Source: Clostridiaceae bacterium (GTDB taxonomy: Bacteria > Bacillota > Clostridia > Lachnospirales > Lachnospiraceae). From it: a stretch of 64,000 nucleotides of DNA. The translations under genes were made by a program, and so were the position numbers. How positions within the stretch are numbered: the stretch's first letter is position 1; the number at the start of each line of letters is the position of its first letter. Location: contig CABIXM010000006.1 in the NCBI GenBank assembly GCA_902362725.1, positions 128,836 to 192,835 on the forward strand. The letters are read 5' to 3'. This document shows, piece by piece, positions 41,570-50,882 of this stretch. The notes below the pieces were generated by a model. That model was not told the DNA's origin and made no database searches. It saw only the letters and a list, made by a program, of their open reading frames with translations.

Positions 41570-41598
41570 ATTATATTAAAGCGCTCCGGAAAAAGCAA
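41570..41598 (-). promoter_or_regulatory. glyA promoter
   Basis: Minus-strand TTGCTT (complement of 41593-41598), 17-bp spacer, TATAAT (complement of 41570-41575), with a leader of about 70 bases and no glycine riboswitch seen. Confidence 0.68.
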
Positions 41599-41630
41599 GT
41601 ACTTTTTTGCAAAATATTATAGTTCGTATA

Positions 41631-41720
41631 TTCGTCAACCCGTCTGTCGATGTCAGATAACTTTATGTCTATTTATGTCGATCCTTGTCTATTTCTCCGA
41701 ATATACTACCCATTCCGACA
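41631..41720. promoter_or_regulatory. Cluster of 0A-box-like sites
   Basis: Spo0A boxes are TGNCGAA. One perfect copy is on the minus strand (TGACGAA, complement of 41631-41637). On the plus strand are TGTCGAT (41645-41651) and three more copies at exactly 10-bp steps: TGTCTAT (41666-41672), TGTCGAT (41676-41682), TGTCTAT (41686-41692). A reverse TGTCGGAA lies at 41713-41720. They stand between the glyA promoter and the Spo0A-effector-domain gene. Confidence 0.6.
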
Positions 41721-41786
41721 CTTTCTCATTATAATCTACTGCAAACAAATCTTTTTGTTTTACTTTTTTCGAGGGGAGTTTTACAT

Positions 41787-42149
41787 ATGAAACAGAAAAT
41801 CCAGGTTTTGCTGAATACCACCGGAGTTTTCAGTCACTATTGCGGGTACCGCTATTTTATCCGCGCGGTGGAGCTGGCCCTTGAGGACCCTACGAGGCTC
41901 CAGTGTATTCACAAAGAAATCTACGTCACCGTAGCATCCGAGTTCTCTACGACTGTCAGCAGCGTAGAACGCAACATCCGAACCGTCCGGGACGTCATGA
42001 TGCGTAACGGCGGCCACCACCTTCTCGTGGAAATGACCGGCTGTCCGGCCTGGGAAGATAAGACGCCTTATCCCAAAGACCTCATCGCCATTTTCTGCGA
42101 ATATCTGCTCAACCGCTACCCGCTGATCTCCGCAATGCAGGTGACGTAA
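41787..42149 (+). CDS. Stand-alone Spo0A effector (DNA-binding) domain protein
   Basis: 120 residues starting MKQKIQVLLN; GGGGAG precedes ATG 41787. The whole protein aligns to the C-terminal DNA-binding domain of Spo0A: a helix GVFSHYCGYRYFIRAVELAL, the KEIYVTVASEFSTTVSSVERNIRTV stretch that holds the recognition helix (like LYPDIAKKF-TT-SRVERAIR), then a last helix FCEYLLNRYPL. The phospho-acceptor receiver domain is absent, so it cannot be switched by phosphorelay directly. It may bind 0A-type boxes constitutively or compete with Spo0A. The upstream array of such boxes suggests autoregulation. Confidence 0.85.
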   Translation: MKQKIQVLLNTTGVFSHYCGYRYFIRAVELALEDPTRLQCIHKEIYVTVASEFSTTVSSVERNIRTVRDVMMRNGGHHLLVEMTGCPAWEDKTPYPKDLIAIFCEYLLNRYPLISAMQVT

Positions 42150-42155
42150 GTACGG

Positions 42156-42200
42156 CAAAGCCCCGGCTGCTTCCCTGGGATGGGAAGGGTCGGGGCTTTG
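42156..42200. terminator. Terminator between convergent genes
   Basis: CAAAGCCCCG (42156-42165) / CGGGGCTTTG (42191-42200) stem with an inner TTCCC/GGGAA pair. The T-tract is moderate. It separates the Spo0A-domain gene from the glycan operon end. Confidence 0.7.
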
Positions 42201-42204
42201 GCTG

Positions 42205-43242
42205 TTATTTTATAATTTCTTTATACAATTGTCGATATCGTTTCCGAAAAAGCTCCGGACTCAACTCCTTCTGGGCTTTCCGGGCCGTCTCATCATACCG
42301 GCAGGGTTCCTTAAGGGCTTTCTCCAGACATACCGCCAGCGCTGTCGGATTTTCACTCTCAAAGGAATACCCTACATGCTGCTGCCGAATCAGACTGCCC
42401 AGACTGCCATGATCCGGTCCCACAATGGTTTTTCCCAGATAAATGCCTTCGCACATGGGGCCGCTTGCTCCGTCAAACACCTTTCGATAGGGCAACACAA
42501 TGATATCCGCCTCTGTCAGATACCCAAGGACCTCTTTCTCTGTCAAAAATCGCAAAATCAGCTCCGTCTCGTCCCGATATCCAGCCGTCTCCCGCTCTAT
42601 ATAGGCCCGGTCAAAATCCTCTTCCTTCCCGGCCACAACTAGGTGAAACGGTGTCTTCACCATTTTCAACGCTGCCAGCAGAATATCCAGTCCCTTATCC
42701 TGTCTCGTTCCTCCCAAAGACAGCAGCACGGGCGGCATATGACGGTACACACCGCTCTCCTGCATCTCTGTCTTCAGGAAACAGGGATACGAAATCCAGC
42801 GGGTATTTTCACAGCCATACTGCTCGACCGTCCGCCGTATCTCCTCCGTATGGAATACCCCGGCCGCCGCTTTCTTCAGCATCCGTCTCATACTGATTTC
42901 CCGGGCCTTTCCCGGAAACAGATGATGATACGTAATTACGATTTTACTTTTTCCAAAGCCGCCCAGTCCCAGGCCAAAATAGCGCATCATGGTATCTCCA
43001 TCCAGGAAATGAACCACATCCGGTTTTTCATGCTTCGCTATCCGGTGTAGCTCCTTCATCCAGCTTCGGTAATCTCCTGGACAGCGAATCGAACGGACAG
43101 GCAGACGGATACATCTTCCCTCCACCTGCTCCTGTCCTTCCGGCAGCACTGCAAAGCTTTCCTCTGGCTCAATGCGCAGCAGATGATTTACATAAATCAG
43201 ATGATGGCCGCCCACACTGGTATCCACATACATGATTTTCAT
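42205..43242 (-). CDS. Glycosyltransferase family 4-like
   Basis: 345 residues. A GT-B fold: MKIMYVDTSVGGHHLIYVN at the N-terminus, LSLGGTRQDKGLDILLAAL (start of the nucleotide-sugar domain), VVAGKEE, and the acid motif near EADIIVLPYRKVFDGASGPMCEGIYLGKTIV, similar to the E-x7-E region of GT4 enzymes. It uses an activated sugar to extend the glycan on the inner face of the membrane. Last gene of the leftward operon. Sugar and linkage unknown. Confidence 0.85.
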   Translation of the reverse strand: MKIMYVDTSVGGHHLIYVNHLLRIEPEESFAVLPEGQEQVEGRCIRLPVRSIRCPGDYRSWMKELHRIAKHEKPDVVHFLDGDTMMRYFGLGLGGFGKSKIVITYHHLFPGKAREISMRRMLKKAAAGVFHTEEIRRTVEQYGCENTRWISYPCFLKTEMQESGVYRHMPPVLLSLGGTRQDKGLDILLAALKMVKTPFHLVVAGKEEDFDRAYIERETAGYRDETELILRFLTEKEVLGYLTEADIIVLPYRKVFDGASGPMCEGIYLGKTIVGPDHGSLGSLIRQQHVGYSFESENPTALAVCLEKALKEPCRYDETARKAQKELSPELFRKRYRQLYKEIIK

Positions 43243-43245
43243 GAA

Positions 43246-44484
43246 TCAATCTCTCCTGAATATATCTCTCGTATAAACCTTTTCCCTCACATCGTCCAGC
43301 TGACTGTCATATCGGTTGGCCAGAATGGTATCACACTCTCGCTTGAATCCTTCCAGATCATGAGTTACCCTGCTGCCAAAAAAGGTATTGGTGTCATCCA
43401 GCGTCGGCTCGTAGATCACGACTTCGGCTCCCTTGGCCTTGATCCGCTTCATGACCCCCTGAATACTGCTCTGCCGGAAATTGTCACTGTTGGCCTTCAT
43501 GGTCAGACGATAGACACCCACCGTAACCTTCTTTTCCTTCCGGCCATCATACGTATTATTATCACCATAGGCATAGTATCCGGCCTGGCGCAGAACCCGA
43601 TCCGCGATAAAATCCTTTCTCGTCCGATTGGACTCCACGATGGCTTCAATCAGATTTTCCGGCACATCCGCATAGTTGGCCAACAACTGCTTTGTATCCT
43701 TGGGCAGACAGTAACCACCATACCCGAAGGACGGATTGTTGTAATAATTTCCGATTCTCGGATCCAGGCACACGCCCTCGATAATCTGTCGAGTATTCAA
43801 TCCCCGCATCTCCGCGTAAGTATCCAGCTCATTAAAAAATGAAATACGAAGCGCCAGATAGGTATTAGCAAAAAGCTTCACGGCCTCCGCCTCTGTATAA
43901 GCCGTCAGCAGCACGTCGATCTCTTCCTTCAGCGCGCCCTCCTTCAGAAGCTCCGCAAAGGTACGGGCCGCCTGTGTCAGATCCGGATTTTCCAGATCCG
44001 TTCCCACGATAATCCGGGATGGATAAAGGTTATCATACAGAGCCTTTCCTTCCCGCAGAAATTCCGGGGAAAAAAGCAGATTTTTTATCTGATACTTTTC
44101 CCGGACACTTTTCGTATATCCCACCGGAACCGTGGATTTGATCACAATCACGGCTTCCGGATTCACCTTCAGCACCAGTTCGATCACCGCTTCTACCGCA
44201 GAGGTATCAAAATAATTCTTTTCCGCATTGTAGTTGGTCGGCGCTGCCACAATCACATACTCTGCGTCCCGGTAAGCCGCCTCTCCGTCTGTGGTGGCGG
44301 ACAGCTGTAATTCCTTTTCCGCCAGATACCGTTCGATCTCCGGATCCGCGATGGGAGACCGCCTGCGATTCAGCATGGCCACCCGTTCCTCCAGGATATC
44401 CACAGCCGTCACCTGATGATGCTGGGACAAAAGGACTGCATTGGCCAGTCCCACATAGCCCATTCCCGCTACCGCTATTTTCAT
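43246..44484 (-). CDS. UDP-glucose/nucleotide-sugar 6-dehydrogenase
   Basis: 412 residues. The NAD-binding start [52 protein letters not shown] and the catalytic Cys in [15 protein letters not shown] are those of UDP-glucose dehydrogenases (Ugd/TuaD/CapL type). The product, a UDP-uronic acid, would feed an acidic glycan. It sits between two glycosyltransferase genes, which fits supply of its sugar to the local polymer. UDP-glucose is the likely but not proven substrate; related dehydrogenases use UDP-N-acetyl-mannosamine. Confidence 0.93.
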   Translation of the reverse strand: MKIAVAGMGYVGLANAVLLSQHHQVTAVDILEERVAMLNRRRSPIADPEIERYLAEKELQLSATTDGEAAYRDAEYVIVAAPTNYNAEKNYFDTSAVEAVIELVLKVNPEAVIVIKSTVPVGYTKSVREKYQIKNLLFSPEFLREGKALYDNLYPSRIIVGTDLENPDLTQAARTFAELLKEGALKEEIDVLLTAYTEAEAVKLFANTYLALRISFFNELDTYAEMRGLNTRQIIEGVCLDPRIGNYYNNPSFGYGGYCLPKDTKQLLANYADVPENLIEAIVESNRTRKDFIADRVLRQAGYYAYGDNNTYDGRKEKKVTVGVYRLTMKANSDNFRQSSIQGVMKRIKAKGAEVVIYEPTLDDTNTFFGSRVTHDLEGFKRECDTILANRYDSQLDDVREKVYTRDIFRRD

Positions 44485-44487
44485 GCT

Positions 44488-45594
44488 CTATTCCTCCTTA
44501 CGGCTCCTGACCAGCTTCTGTATCTTCTCTGCACTACTCTCCCAGGTAAATTCCTTCCGGATACGCTCCGCCGCCCGCTGCCCGATCTCCGGTGCGATAC
44601 CCCCGGCGATGATGCGTCCCATTTCCTCCTCAGAATTGCAGAGATATCCGGATACGCCATTTTCCACGATCTGCTCCGGTCCCGGCGCTCTGCGGGCCAC
44701 CACCGGACAGCCCTGATACATGGCTTCCAAAATACTCATGCCAAAAATTTCATGGGTATTAAAGTTTACATAACAATCACTTGCCGCATAATATTGATAC
44801 ATCTGCGTATTCGGAATCCGGTCAAAATAAAAAATATTATCCGCATTCCCGCTCTTTTGGATTCTCTCTTTCAGCTCCTCCCGAAGCCCGCCGTCCCCGA
44901 TAATGGCCAGCGCGTATGAGCTTCCCAGTCTCTCCAGAAGCTCCAGGGCGGCAAAGGGACGTTTATAGCTCTCCAGTCGTCCCACGAAAAGCAGCAGTTT
45001 TTTATCTGTGGGAAGACCAAGCATTCTGCGCAGCTCGTCCTTTCCCACCTCCGCAGTCTGTATCACAGAGGTATCCAGCCCCACCGGAACCACCTGAACT
45101 CCGCTCACTCCGCTCTTTTCCATCGCTTTTCGGACCGCCTCCGTCTTTCCGATGGTCAGCATTTTCCGGAACATCCGGATATTCCGCCTGGATATCAGAT
45201 TCATCAGCTGCTTTTTCAGCCCATTTTCCGTATCACTGTATACCGTTCCGATATAATGATAGCAGAAAATTCCATGCTTTTCACAAAAGCGCACGACAGT
45301 CGGTGCATACATCTGATTATCACTGTCCAGATGAACCACGTCGATCTTCCGCTCTGTCAGAAAATCCAGATTGTAAAAACCGTGTACTCCCAGTGCCCGG
45401 CAGGCCTTGTGCAGGATGGTGATTCCTTCTTCCGGGCTTTCCTCCCAGTCCGGATTTCCACTCTTATCTGGGTATACAATCGTCACCTGCATGCCCGACT
45501 TTTTCAACGCCCTGGCCAGACCCAGCTCCTGGCTGTTATAGAAGCCCAGTTTCCCGGAACCGCCGCAATATAATTCCAAAATCGCCCAGTTCAT
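44488..45594 (-). CDS. Glycosyltransferase family 4
   Basis: 368 residues. GT-B fold with an N-terminal SGKLGFYNSQELGLARAL loop, LLLFVGRLESYKRPFAALELLERLG opening the second domain, and the GT4 acid motif in NTHEIFGMSILEAMYQGCPVVA (E-x7-E). Retaining enzymes of this family add glucose, galactose, mannose and others to the growing polyprenyl-linked glycan. Four bases upstream of ugd on the same strand. Donor unknown. Confidence 0.9.
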   Translation of the reverse strand: MNWAILELYCGGSGKLGFYNSQELGLARALKKSGMQVTIVYPDKSGNPDWEESPEEGITILHKACRALGVHGFYNLDFLTERKIDVVHLDSDNQMYAPTVVRFCEKHGIFCYHYIGTVYSDTENGLKKQLMNLISRRNIRMFRKMLTIGKTEAVRKAMEKSGVSGVQVVPVGLDTSVIQTAEVGKDELRRMLGLPTDKKLLLFVGRLESYKRPFAALELLERLGSSYALAIIGDGGLREELKERIQKSGNADNIFYFDRIPNTQMYQYYAASDCYVNFNTHEIFGMSILEAMYQGCPVVARRAPGPEQIVENGVSGYLCNSEEEMGRIIAGGIAPEIGQRAAERIRKEFTWESSAEKIQKLVRSRKEE

Positions 45595-46626
45595 TTATTT
45601 TCCATCCTTCTCCACATAGCTGTCCAGCCTGTCCAGGTCAATGATATCCGAAAGAGACTGTATCTTAAAGGCCGCAAAATGCCGCTGTAAAAAGCCCACC
45701 AGCACATTACTGGAACGCTGCAGCTTCTTTGGCTCAAAAGACAGACCATACTTTTCTTCCAGCATTCTCCGAATCGCTTCCGTTTCCTTCAGATAAGGGA
45801 TATAAATCCGGTATTTCAGCTTCTTGTTTTTTGTCTGGGACTTGATATTGACCCGGCGTCCCGGCATATAACGCAGGTTCTGGAAATGATAAAAGACTAG
45901 GGGGAATTTCTCTCCCGACTTTCCGTCTTCCATCATAAGCTTCCCGTTCTCCGCGCCGCAGAACCTATACTGTTCCAGATTCCAGGGAGCCACACCACCA
46001 CCCAGGTGCTGAAGCTCCCAGACTCCCGGGAACTTCTCCGGCCAGCCGTTCAAATATTTCTGATCGCCCATCCGATCCGGCTCCGGGATGTCAAAGCACC
46101 ATTCCATGCACTTTTCCTTCCACCAGGTCAGTACCCGACGTCCGTTCTCCGTCTGCCGGAAATAGTTAAACTGTACGCAGTACCGACCGTTGCGCTCCTC
46201 CAACTTCCGGCCATAGTCATTATCCTTAAAACGATGGGGCACAATCACCACATCGGCCTTCTCCGCCTCTATTTCCTGAAACAGCAATGCCGGATCCGCA
46301 TAAAAATACAAATCGGAATCCAGATACGTACAGCTGTCCACCGGATAATGATCCAGCACATATTCAATAATAACAGATGTACAGGTCCAACAGTACTCCG
46401 CCCGGGAACGCTCTTTTTTCAGCTTTAGCAGCTCCTCCGTCTCAAAATCCGAATGGTGCAGCACCACCAGATGAGGGAGAGTCATTCCGTCCAGAATCGC
46501 TTTCGCTTTGTCATCAAAGCAGAATACATACAGGGTAAAATCCTCCGTCACTTTGCTCAGGGAGCGGTACAGAGCCAGTCCCTTGTCCAGATAGTAGCTG
46601 TCAAATAAGGTACAGAAATTCATCAT
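45595..46626 (-). CDS. GT8-like glycosyltransferase
   Basis: About 343 residues. Start: ATG 46626 overlaps the WecG stop (ATGA); ATG 46623 is equally possible and better spaced from AGAGG. The GT-A signs are CTLFDSYYLDKGLALYRSL at the start, TYLDSDLYFYADPALL with a DxD-like DSDLYF metal site, and FPLVFYHFQNL further on. The shape fits nucleotide-diphospho-sugar transferases of the GT8/COG1442-like kind that build capsule or teichoic-type glycans. Longer frame codons upstream belong to the WecG overlap and are not used. Confidence 0.82.
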   Translation of the reverse strand: MMNFCTLFDSYYLDKGLALYRSLSKVTEDFTLYVFCFDDKAKAILDGMTLPHLVVLHHSDFETEELLKLKKERSRAEYCWTCTSVIIEYVLDHYPVDSCTYLDSDLYFYADPALLFQEIEAEKADVVIVPHRFKDNDYGRKLEERNGRYCVQFNYFRQTENGRRVLTWWKEKCMEWCFDIPEPDRMGDQKYLNGWPEKFPGVWELQHLGGGVAPWNLEQYRFCGAENGKLMMEDGKSGEKFPLVFYHFQNLRYMPGRRVNIKSQTKNKKLKYRIYIPYLKETEAIRRMLEEKYGLSFEPKKLQRSSNVLVGFLQRHFAAFKIQSLSDIIDLDRLDSYVEKDGK

Positions 46627-47360
46627 TTTCCTCTCGCAATCAACCAAAGAAATTTGGTATTCGTAATAAGATAACGCTTGAACAGGCGCTTCGGATCCTG
46701 CAGTAACCGATAGAACCATTCTAGGCTCAGCTTCTGCATCCACATGGGCGCCCGCTTAATATTGCCAGCAAAATAATCAAAGCCGGCTCCCACGCCTATC
46801 ATAAGCCCCTGCACACGCCCTTCATGGGTCGCCATCCAACGCTCCTGCTTGGGCGCGCCAAGGCCTATCCAGACAAAATCAGCGCCGGATGCATTGATCC
46901 GCTCTACCGCCGCCTCATCTTCCTCCGGCGTCAGTGCCCGAAAGGGCGGCGATTCCAGGCCAGCGATATCCAGTCCGTAGGTCTCTCCGAGCTTCTCCTC
47001 CAGCAGCTTCAGCGTCTCCGGCGTACTGCCGTAGAAATAATGCCGGTATCCATATTCCCGGGAGCATTTAAAAATCTCCTGCATCAAATCCGGCCCGGTC
47101 ACACGGTCCGCCCCCGCAAATCCCCGCTTCCTGCATACCACAGAAAGCGGCTTCCCATCAGGCAGCGCCAGCGCCGCTCCATTCTGCACCTTCCGATAGC
47201 TCTCCTCCTCGTAGCTCATGACAGTTGTATGAACATTAGAGATGCAGATATATTTTCCCCGCAGGGCAGATAAATTTTCACGAATATAGTTGAGGGCCGT
47301 TTTCATATCGACGGCCGCGATGTGTACGCCCAGGATTGGGCAGAGGGGTGGGGTGGTCAT
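46623..47360 (-). CDS. WecG/TagA/CpsF family glycosyltransferase
   Basis: 245 residues of the GT26 family: ISNVHTTVMSYEEESYRK, the catalytic LPDGKPLSV (Asp-Gly-x-Pro), GPDLMQEIF, and GLGAPKQERWMATH near the end. Members add N-acetyl-mannosaminuronic acid (WecG) or N-acetyl-mannosamine (TagA) to the lipid-linked first sugar, the second step of polymer building. That suits a pathway started by a sugar-phosphate transferase. The family is soluble or peripherally bound. The stop overlaps the next start. Confidence 0.93.
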   Translation of the reverse strand: MTTPPLCPILGVHIAAVDMKTALNYIRENLSALRGKYICISNVHTTVMSYEEESYRKVQNGAALALPDGKPLSVVCRKRGFAGADRVTGPDLMQEIFKCSREYGYRHYFYGSTPETLKLLEEKLGETYGLDIAGLESPPFRALTPEEDEAAVERINASGADFVWIGLGAPKQERWMATHEGRVQGLMIGVGAGFDYFAGNIKRAPMWMQKLSLEWFYRLLQDPKRLFKRYLITNTKFLWLIARGK

Positions 47361-47375
47361 GGGTGCGCCTTTCTC

Positions 47376-48902
47376 TTAATTCTTTGATTTTCTCTGAACA
47401 ATTTCTTTCACAAAGTTCAAATAATACCGGAATTCATCTGTTTTTCCATAAATAAGAAGCAATACTCCATTCGAAACAGCCATACAAATGATGCCCTTTA
47501 CAATTAAGTTCAAAAATGTATTGCTTTTTATTATACCACATAAAAGATAGCTGGATAAACATATTAAGCTCATAATAAGGAAATCTTTTACATAACGCAG
47601 ATAGTATTCCTTGGCGCTTACCTGAAATCCATATTTATATATAATGTGGATTTCTATGAGCAATCCCGCTACCAGCGCACTGGCTGTGGTTCCAAGCAGT
47701 ACACTGATGACTCCGACTCTGTTCACCAAAAATATTCCAACCGCAAGATTTACCGCTGATTCCAGTATCGGTTTATATCTATCCTGCCAGAAGAGCCCCT
47801 TTGTATTCTTATATACATTCACCGGCTGACGCATTACATTAATGTAAAAATTCAGAGACATAATCAACGGAACCGCCATATTCATGCCGTATTTTTCTCC
47901 GAAAAACAATCTGATAAACGGTGATGAGAGACTCATCAAGGCCGTTGCACAGACTACCGCAAGCCAATAGGAGACAAAATTTAATTTCCAAAACATAGCT
48001 CTCGCGCTTTCTTTGGACTCTGACGCGACGAAATTTCCTACCGTAGCCGTAATAGCCGAAAACGGTATGGTAAAGAAATTCATTACATTAGTAAAAATCA
48101 AATTGTAATTACTGAACACGCCTGTTGTCGCAAGTCCCATAAATTTGGAAAGAATAATATTATCCGTTCCATTTACAAGGAAAGACGCTGTTCTATGCAT
48201 GAACAATGCTTTTATATTCTTAAATAGACCTTTTTTTTCACTCCCCGTCAGTTCATAACTACTATCTGTATCAAAATATTCCCGATACTGCTTTTGTGCT
48301 ATTTCAGATAAAATTACATAATTTAAGATCGTACACAGGAACTGTACCGCTAAGTACAGTAAGTAGTTTCTGGTCAGGTATAATACCACCATCTGTCCCA
48401 CCAGCTGTACAATTTTAAAAAATACATTTGAAATATTCTGTATATAATTTTTCTGAGCAACGGTTAATATCGTAATTTTGTGTGAAAAGAAATACGTAAC
48501 TGTGGAATTCAGTAAAACAAGACAATAAATCAGCCTGATATGTTCCACATTGCCCGGATCTTTTATGAAAAAATTAAGGAATGGGATCAGCGCCAACCCT
48601 ACTGCCGTCACTCCTGCTCCAATTTTGTAATAAGAGCTCTTGTAAAATCGAATCAGGGCGTTCACCCTTGGGATGTCCTGGTCTGCAAACGGTTTGTACA
48701 TTGCAAAAACAATCGCGCTTCCCAGTCCGAGTTCCGCCACCGACAGCATATTCAGAATGTCTGAAAACAGTCCGTTTGCTCCCAGATACTCTTCACTTAA
48801 AAATAATACAAAAAATCTTCTATTAATAAATTGAAGCAATACGATTAAAATCTGGCTCGCAATCGCAAATCCACTATTTTTTAAAGCCTTGAATCTTCTC
48901 AT
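47376..48902 (-). CDS. Wzx-like polysaccharide flippase
   Basis: 508 residues with about 14 TM helices, the MOP-superfamily layout (Wzx/RfbX). It flips lipid-linked repeat units across the membrane. The start MRRFKALKNSGFAIASQIL and the SVAELGLGSAIVFAMY first-loop pattern fit the family. The coding DNA is more AT-rich than the housekeeping genes to the left, as is common for transferred glycan loci. No strong promoter is seen; it is within the operon. Confidence 0.88.
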   Translation of the reverse strand: MRRFKALKNSGFAIASQILIVLLQFINRRFFVLFLSEEYLGANGLFSDILNMLSVAELGLGSAIVFAMYKPFADQDIPRVNALIRFYKSSYYKIGAGVTAVGLALIPFLNFFIKDPGNVEHIRLIYCLVLLNSTVTYFFSHKITILTVAQKNYIQNISNVFFKIVQLVGQMVVLYLTRNYLLYLAVQFLCTILNYVILSEIAQKQYREYFDTDSSYELTGSEKKGLFKNIKALFMHRTASFLVNGTDNIILSKFMGLATTGVFSNYNLIFTNVMNFFTIPFSAITATVGNFVASESKESARAMFWKLNFVSYWLAVVCATALMSLSSPFIRLFFGEKYGMNMAVPLIMSLNFYINVMRQPVNVYKNTKGLFWQDRYKPILESAVNLAVGIFLVNRVGVISVLLGTTASALVAGLLIEIHIIYKYGFQVSAKEYYLRYVKDFLIMSLICLSSYLLCGIIKSNTFLNLIVKGIICMAVSNGVLLLIYGKTDEFRYYLNFVKEIVQRKSKN

Positions 48903-48904
48903 TT

Positions 48905-49894
48905 CTATCTCTTACCCGCTATTCTTTTCGCTATCTGGCGTACTTTTCGCATTGTTGTAAAATATAATGGAAAATATGCAATCAAAAATGCCTGTCTCCT
49001 GAGTTCTGATTTTCCCTGTAACTTTTTACAGGCTTTTTTACATTCCGTATGAATCTCTTTTTGATATTGCTCTAACCCGCCTATCTGTTCGTCATCCAGA
49101 TATTTTTGCGCACAGACATACATACTTTCCAGGGTTTTTATATACTTTCTATATCCCAACTCCTGTATTTCTTTAGCATCGTGCCTGAGTGTCTCTTCAT
49201 ATAAGCCTCGCGCTGCGTCAATCGTAACCAGCCGGGCCTTGCTGAATTTTTTTGAAGTTATACTATTTTCACGTATTACATAATCATATAGTACCTCTGG
49301 CAAAGTCTCGATCTGATTTGCCGCATAAATCAACTGATAAGTCACAAACTCGTCTTCGTGGAGGCATCCCTCCGGAAAACGTATCCCAGAAAACATTGTA
49401 TTTCTATATAACTTTCCCCATACAATGCTGTGAATCGCTGTTCCATTCAAATATGCATACATAGCCTCTTCTGGATTGAACGTTTTCCTTTCCTGGGTTA
49501 CGTTTCTAATCACATTTCCATCTTCGCGGACTTCTTTGTAAGATCCACAGACCAGATCCGCTCCTGTCTCTTCCGCACGGGAAACCAGTAATTCTATCGC
49601 ATTCTTTTCTATCCAGTCATCTGAATCTATGAAAAAAATATATTCTCCTGTGCATCGCTCCAGACCGTAATTTCTCGCAGAAGACAAACCACCGTTCGCT
49701 TTGTGATACACTTTAATCCGTTCATCCGTGCTCTGTATTTCATCACATAGATTTCCGCTGTTGTCCGGCGAACCATCATCAATTAACAAAATTTCCAGGT
49801 TCGAATACGTCTGTTCTAATATAGAAGTCATGCATCTTTTCAAATATTTTTCCACATTATATACCGGCACAATGATAGAGACCAGCTTATTCAT
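48905..49894 (-). CDS. Glycosyltransferase family 2
   Basis: 329 residues from ATG 49894 (AAGGTGG upstream; GTG 49903 is less likely). GT-A fold: VSIIVPVYNVEKYLKRCMTSI, LEILLIDDGSPDNSG, NGGLSSARNYGLE, and the DxD in FFIDSDDWIEKNA. The last 80 residues are basic and may touch the membrane. It overlaps the GT10 gene's end by a few bases. The donor sugar is unknown. Confidence 0.9.
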   Translation of the reverse strand: MNKLVSIIVPVYNVEKYLKRCMTSILEQTYSNLEILLIDDGSPDNSGNLCDEIQSTDERIKVYHKANGGLSSARNYGLERCTGEYIFFIDSDDWIEKNAIELLVSRAEETGADLVCGSYKEVREDGNVIRNVTQERKTFNPEEAMYAYLNGTAIHSIVWGKLYRNTMFSGIRFPEGCLHEDEFVTYQLIYAANQIETLPEVLYDYVIRENSITSKKFSKARLVTIDAARGLYEETLRHDAKEIQELGYRKYIKTLESMYVCAQKYLDDEQIGGLEQYQKEIHTECKKACKKLQGKSELRRQAFLIAYFPLYFTTMRKVRQIAKRIAGKR

Positions 49895-50882
49895 ACATTC
49901 CACCTTCTATTTTTTCAATCACTTTCCGACCTGTTATCTTCTGAAGCTTCATCAGAAAACCATGTGCCCGCTTATATACCCAATATCTTCTCTGATAGCT
50001 TTTCCCCCAAAATACTCGGTTTCTCCTATATGCAGCTTCCACAGATTGTTCCACAATATGTGTTATAAATTGCTCCAGTTTTTCCTGCATCTTCTCCGGT
50101 TGAATTTTTTCTGAAAAAGCAGGTTCTGACAAATATTTCAAATACAGCTCGTCATCTTCATCTACTCTTTTTACATAAGCAACCAATTCCTCCAGGCTTG
50201 GAAAATCCGTCACATTAATAAACGCCCGTTCATTATAATCCCTTGTTATATCGGCCGCTCCCCAATATATCGGTATCGTTCCCGCCGCAAAAGCCTGCAT
50301 AATCTTTTCGGTAATGTATCCATTATGTCTGCTGTTTTCACATGCAATCGAAAACTTGTGTTTCCTTTCAAATTCTCTTTTAGAATCTACTCTTTTTCCC
50401 TGATAGGTATTAAAAACCTTCCCCCCTGCATTGATATTCTTATATTGATTCACTGCCCTGAAAATCTCCGTACGCATCTCGTCTGCATCCGCATTCGAAT
50501 ACACAAAACTGCAAAATTCTGTTTTACCGGCCAGTGTCATTTCTGCATTCAAATGCTTTTTGAGCGCCGCATCCAAATCTTCCCGATATTCCTTCATAAC
50601 AAAATAAAATGGGCATCTCAAATAGCGATCTTCAAACTCCATTCGTTCAAATCCAATCGCATAATCGCACATTTGAAAATCCGGGCAGATGTTCTCCCCT
50701 GTCACAAAAATACGTACGCAGTCATACTTTATATAATCATCATTAAACACCGAGTAAAACAGATATTCCGGTGTCTCCGACAGAACAACTTCATAATTTT
50801 TTTTCAGGATATCTAAAATAAAATTATCATTCTCATTAAAGTTCTTCCAAAATCCAGTAAATTTGATTTTAATTGTTTTCAT
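49887..50882 (-). CDS. GT10 alpha-1,3-fucosyltransferase-like protein
   Basis: 331 residues. The family's C-terminal donor motif is plain: FSIACENSRHNGYITEKIMQ / AFAAGTIPIYWG. The N-terminal half (IKIKFTGFWKNFNENDNF, DYAIGFERMEFEDRYLRCPFYF) also fits GT10. GT10 enzymes add fucose in alpha-1,3 or alpha-1,4 linkage to GlcNAc, Gal or Glc. Fucosylated products in gut bacteria can resemble host Lewis antigens. No fucose-synthesis genes are in the window, so GDP-fucose must come from elsewhere. It overlaps the next GT4 gene by ATGA. Confidence 0.88.
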   Translation of the reverse strand: MKTIKIKFTGFWKNFNENDNFILDILKKNYEVVLSETPEYLFYSVFNDDYIKYDCVRIFVTGENICPDFQMCDYAIGFERMEFEDRYLRCPFYFVMKEYREDLDAALKKHLNAEMTLAGKTEFCSFVYSNADADEMRTEIFRAVNQYKNINAGGKVFNTYQGKRVDSKREFERKHKFSIACENSRHNGYITEKIMQAFAAGTIPIYWGAADITRDYNERAFINVTDFPSLEELVAYVKRVDEDDELYLKYLSEPAFSEKIQPEKMQEKLEQFITHIVEQSVEAAYRRNRVFWGKSYQRRYWVYKRAHGFLMKLQKITGRKVIEKIEGGMYE

